The position numbers and the translations under genes were made by a program. From positions 1 through 64,000 of the forward strand of contig NZ_PVNL01000147.1 in assembly GCF_002994635.1 (NCBI RefSeq): a DNA stretch of 64,000 nucleotides, given 5' to 3'. This stretch comes from Enhygromyxa salina. Its GTDB lineage: Bacteria > Myxococcota_A > Polyangia > Nannocystales > Nannocystaceae. Within the stretch, counting starts at the first letter, position 1. Each line of letters opens with the position of its first letter. Below the pieces are notes generated by a model. It was not told the DNA's origin. It did not search any database and saw only the letters and a program-made list of their open reading frames with translations. Positions 62,672-64,000 of the stretch are shown one piece after another.

Positions 62672-63439
62672 GTGTCCAGCACCCTCGCCCGCGTCCGCGA
62701 TCGCTTCGAGGCGACGCCCCGCTCCCTCGACGACGAGCAGCTGAGCCGGATCGCCCGGGGAGATCGCGGGTGCCTCGGTGACCTGGTGTCGGGCGTCGGC
62801 GCGGTCTCGCTGGTCGTCGCGGTGATCCTCGGCGCGATGGAGACGATCTCGTTCACGTGGACCTACGTGGGCGTGGGGCTGTGGATCGCCGGCTTCGTGT
62901 GGGGCACCGTCAGCCAGTCTCGCTCGGGCGCGCGCCGCAAGCAGGCGCTCGAGTCGGGTCCGCTGGTCGTCGCCGTGGTCCTGCGCAGTGAGGCGTGGCT
63001 GCAGCGGCCGGGTAAGCGGGTCGGGCGGGCGGTCGTGGTGTTCACGACGGCGCAACCGCACCGGTTCGATCGAGACTGGGTCGAGCGGGCGGCGCTGGCT
63101 GTCCAGGACACCCTGGAGGCCAAGGCTGGCGGCTCGACCTGGGTGCCGCTGCGCGCGTTGCTCGTCGATCAGGACTCGTTTGGGATGCACCGGGTTCCGC
63201 CAGAGCTGCTGCCCGAGGCCGATCCAGACGCCGAGCCCGCGCCCGTGTACATCGCAGCCATGCACGTGGATCCCGAGCGGCTCGACAGCGCCTATCTCGG
63301 CGGCGATGACGATCGTGAGGCGGGAGAGCTCGACGTCGACATCGACGCGCCCAGGCGCGCCCCGCATGTGCTCGTGATCGTCGACCCCGAGCATTCGTTC
63401 ATCGAGCATGTTCCGCAGGTGCCGCAAGCGGCCGAATAG
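62672..63439 (+). CDS. Membrane protein, unknown function
   Basis: 255 residues from GTG 62672. Two hydrophobic segments (VSGVGAVSLVVAVILGAMET, WTYVGVGLWIAGFVWGTVSQ, about residues 39-80) follow a charged N-terminus. The remaining 170 residues are a soluble domain (GPLVVAVVLRSEAWLQRPGK, RAVVVFTTAQPHRFDRDW, PAPVYIAAMHVDPERLDSAY). No family is recognised. It lies 15 bases after the P-domain lipoprotein gene and may be co-transcribed. Confidence 0.75.
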   Translation: MSSTLARVRDRFEATPRSLDDEQLSRIARGDRGCLGDLVSGVGAVSLVVAVILGAMETISFTWTYVGVGLWIAGFVWGTVSQSRSGARRKQALESGPLVVAVVLRSEAWLQRPGKRVGRAVVVFTTAQPHRFDRDWVERAALAVQDTLEAKAGGSTWVPLRALLVDQDSFGMHRVPPELLPEADPDAEPAPVYIAAMHVDPERLDSAYLGGDDDREAGELDVDIDAPRRAPHVLVIVDPEHSFIEHVPQVPQAAE

Positions 63440-63492
63440 CGCGGAAAAATCTACCCGTTGAGGCGGCGCGTTCCGCTGATATCTTGATCTCG

Positions 63493-64000
63493 ATGGGACG
63501 CCCGCTCGCACGAGCTCAGGCCCGGGCTCGGCAGCCGCTGCGCTTCGAGCTGCCGCTCGCCCCCGAGCGCGTGATCGCCGAGCTGCTCGCCGACCCCCGC
63601 GTGGCCGAGGCCCGGCTATCGACCCTCGGCGCCGTGCGGGGTGCGAGCACGCGCTTCGTGCTCGAGCGAGCTGAGCAGGGCTTCGTGCTCGCCGGTCGTG
63701 CGTCGGAGCCGGGGGTCTGGGAGCCGGGCGCCTACGCGGTGCTCGATGGTCGGATCACCCACCGCAAGGGCGGCGGCAGCGAGCTGACGCTGCGCTTTCG
63801 GCTGCACCCGCTCACGCGCGCCGCGTACCTGAGCGTGGCCAGCATCGCGCTGTTGATCATTCCCCTGCAGTTTTGGACCACGGGGCTGTTGCTGGGAACC
63901 GCGATGATGTTCCCGATCGTGCTCGCGGCGATGGTCGTCGGGCTCGACAGCGGCCGGCTTGGGGACCAGCGCGCGAGCTTGCAACGGCTGGTCGAAGAGG
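63493..64000 (+). CDS. Membrane protein, cut by window edge
   Basis: 169 residues visible from ATG 63493, with no stop before the window end. A soluble domain (RFELPLAPERVIAELLADPR, FVLERAEQGFVLAGRASEPG) is followed by LTLRFRLHPLTRAAYLSVAS, IALLIIPLQFWTTGLLLGTA and MMFPIVLAAMVVGLD, two membrane segments. Unknown function. Confidence 0.7.
   Translation, partial: MGRPLARAQARARQPLRFELPLAPERVIAELLADPRVAEARLSTLGAVRGASTRFVLERAEQGFVLAGRASEPGVWEPGAYAVLDGRITHRKGGGSELTLRFRLHPLTRAAYLSVASIALLIIPLQFWTTGLLLGTAMMFPIVLAAMVVGLDSGRLGDQRASLQRLVEE

Overview
The window is GC-rich (roughly 70 percent by eye) and gene-dense on both strands. It looks like a chromosome segment of a myxobacterium, most likely of the Nannocystis/Plesiocystis/Enhygromyxa branch of Myxococcota. 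The signs are lipoproteins with Asp/Gly/Thr-rich linkers made of DGDGDP-type repeats, two proteins built from the Cys-rich CGDG...CDDGN repeat, Hanks-type Ser/Thr kinases (one with TPR repeats), a MYXO-CTERM-like sorting tail, and a CotH/lamin-tail surface protein. No rRNA, tRNA, insertion sequence or CRISPR array was seen.

Layout. 0-9.8 kb: the tail of a dual-specificity phosphatase, cyclophilin, serC with a SUFU-like gene, a decayed and an intact Cys-rich lipoprotein gene, ogt plus an Ada/AlkA fusion, a lipoprotein, an rloB remnant and an ftsW-like gene. 9.8-20.6 kb: a three-gene operon (ABM-domain protein, CarH-type B12 protein, histidine kinase), a KAP NTPase, a frameshifted MYXO-CTERM protein, a WGR/LRR protein, a selenoprotein with an in-frame TGA and a SECIS-like hairpin, a Ser/Thr kinase, purE and an MBL-fold hydrolase. 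20.6-33.6 kb: a kinase remnant, two coiled-coil paralogues, lipoproteins, a CotH protein, a radical SAM protein with a PqqD/RRE-like N-terminus, argS, a NadR-like P-loop protein, a zinc-ribbon lipoprotein and an alpha/beta-hydrolase. 33.6-46.2 kb: aconitase, a DNA methylase with a histone-H1-like tail, a five-copy intergenic repeat, a kinase-TPR protein, a DUF1540 protein, a CPBP protease, UspA, and two CxxCH/TPR lipoproteins. 46.2-51.6 kb: nitroreductase, type III PKS and isoprenylcysteine-type methyltransferase genes in one operon, followed by P450, thioesterase and queD. 52-64 kb: secreted proteins, an operon of methyltransferase, zinc-ribbon lipoprotein and radical SAM/SPASM enzyme, two MFS transporters, a histidine phosphatase, a Cys-rich P-domain protein and membrane proteins cut by the window edge.

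Four things stand out. (1) A 76-residue Rdx/SelW-like selenoprotein gene at 17665-17895 is interrupted by TGA in a CxxU motif; a GGTCT-loop hairpin follows at the spacing expected of a bacterial SECIS. (2) A B12-binding protein carries the W-x9-EH light-sensor signature of CarH/LitR but has no DNA-binding domain, and overlaps a soluble histidine kinase gene. (3) A radical SAM/SPASM gene sits 19 bases downstream of a small lipoprotein gene whose protein ends in two KYGAP motifs. (4) An N-terminal module, a four-Cys zinc ribbon placed before a lipobox, occurs twice with the lipobox Cys at residue 52 both times.

The window also contains several decayed genes (Cys-rich lipoprotein, rloB, kinase, MYXO-CTERM protein, and one unidentified). 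Functions are inferred from motifs recognised by eye; no database search was run.
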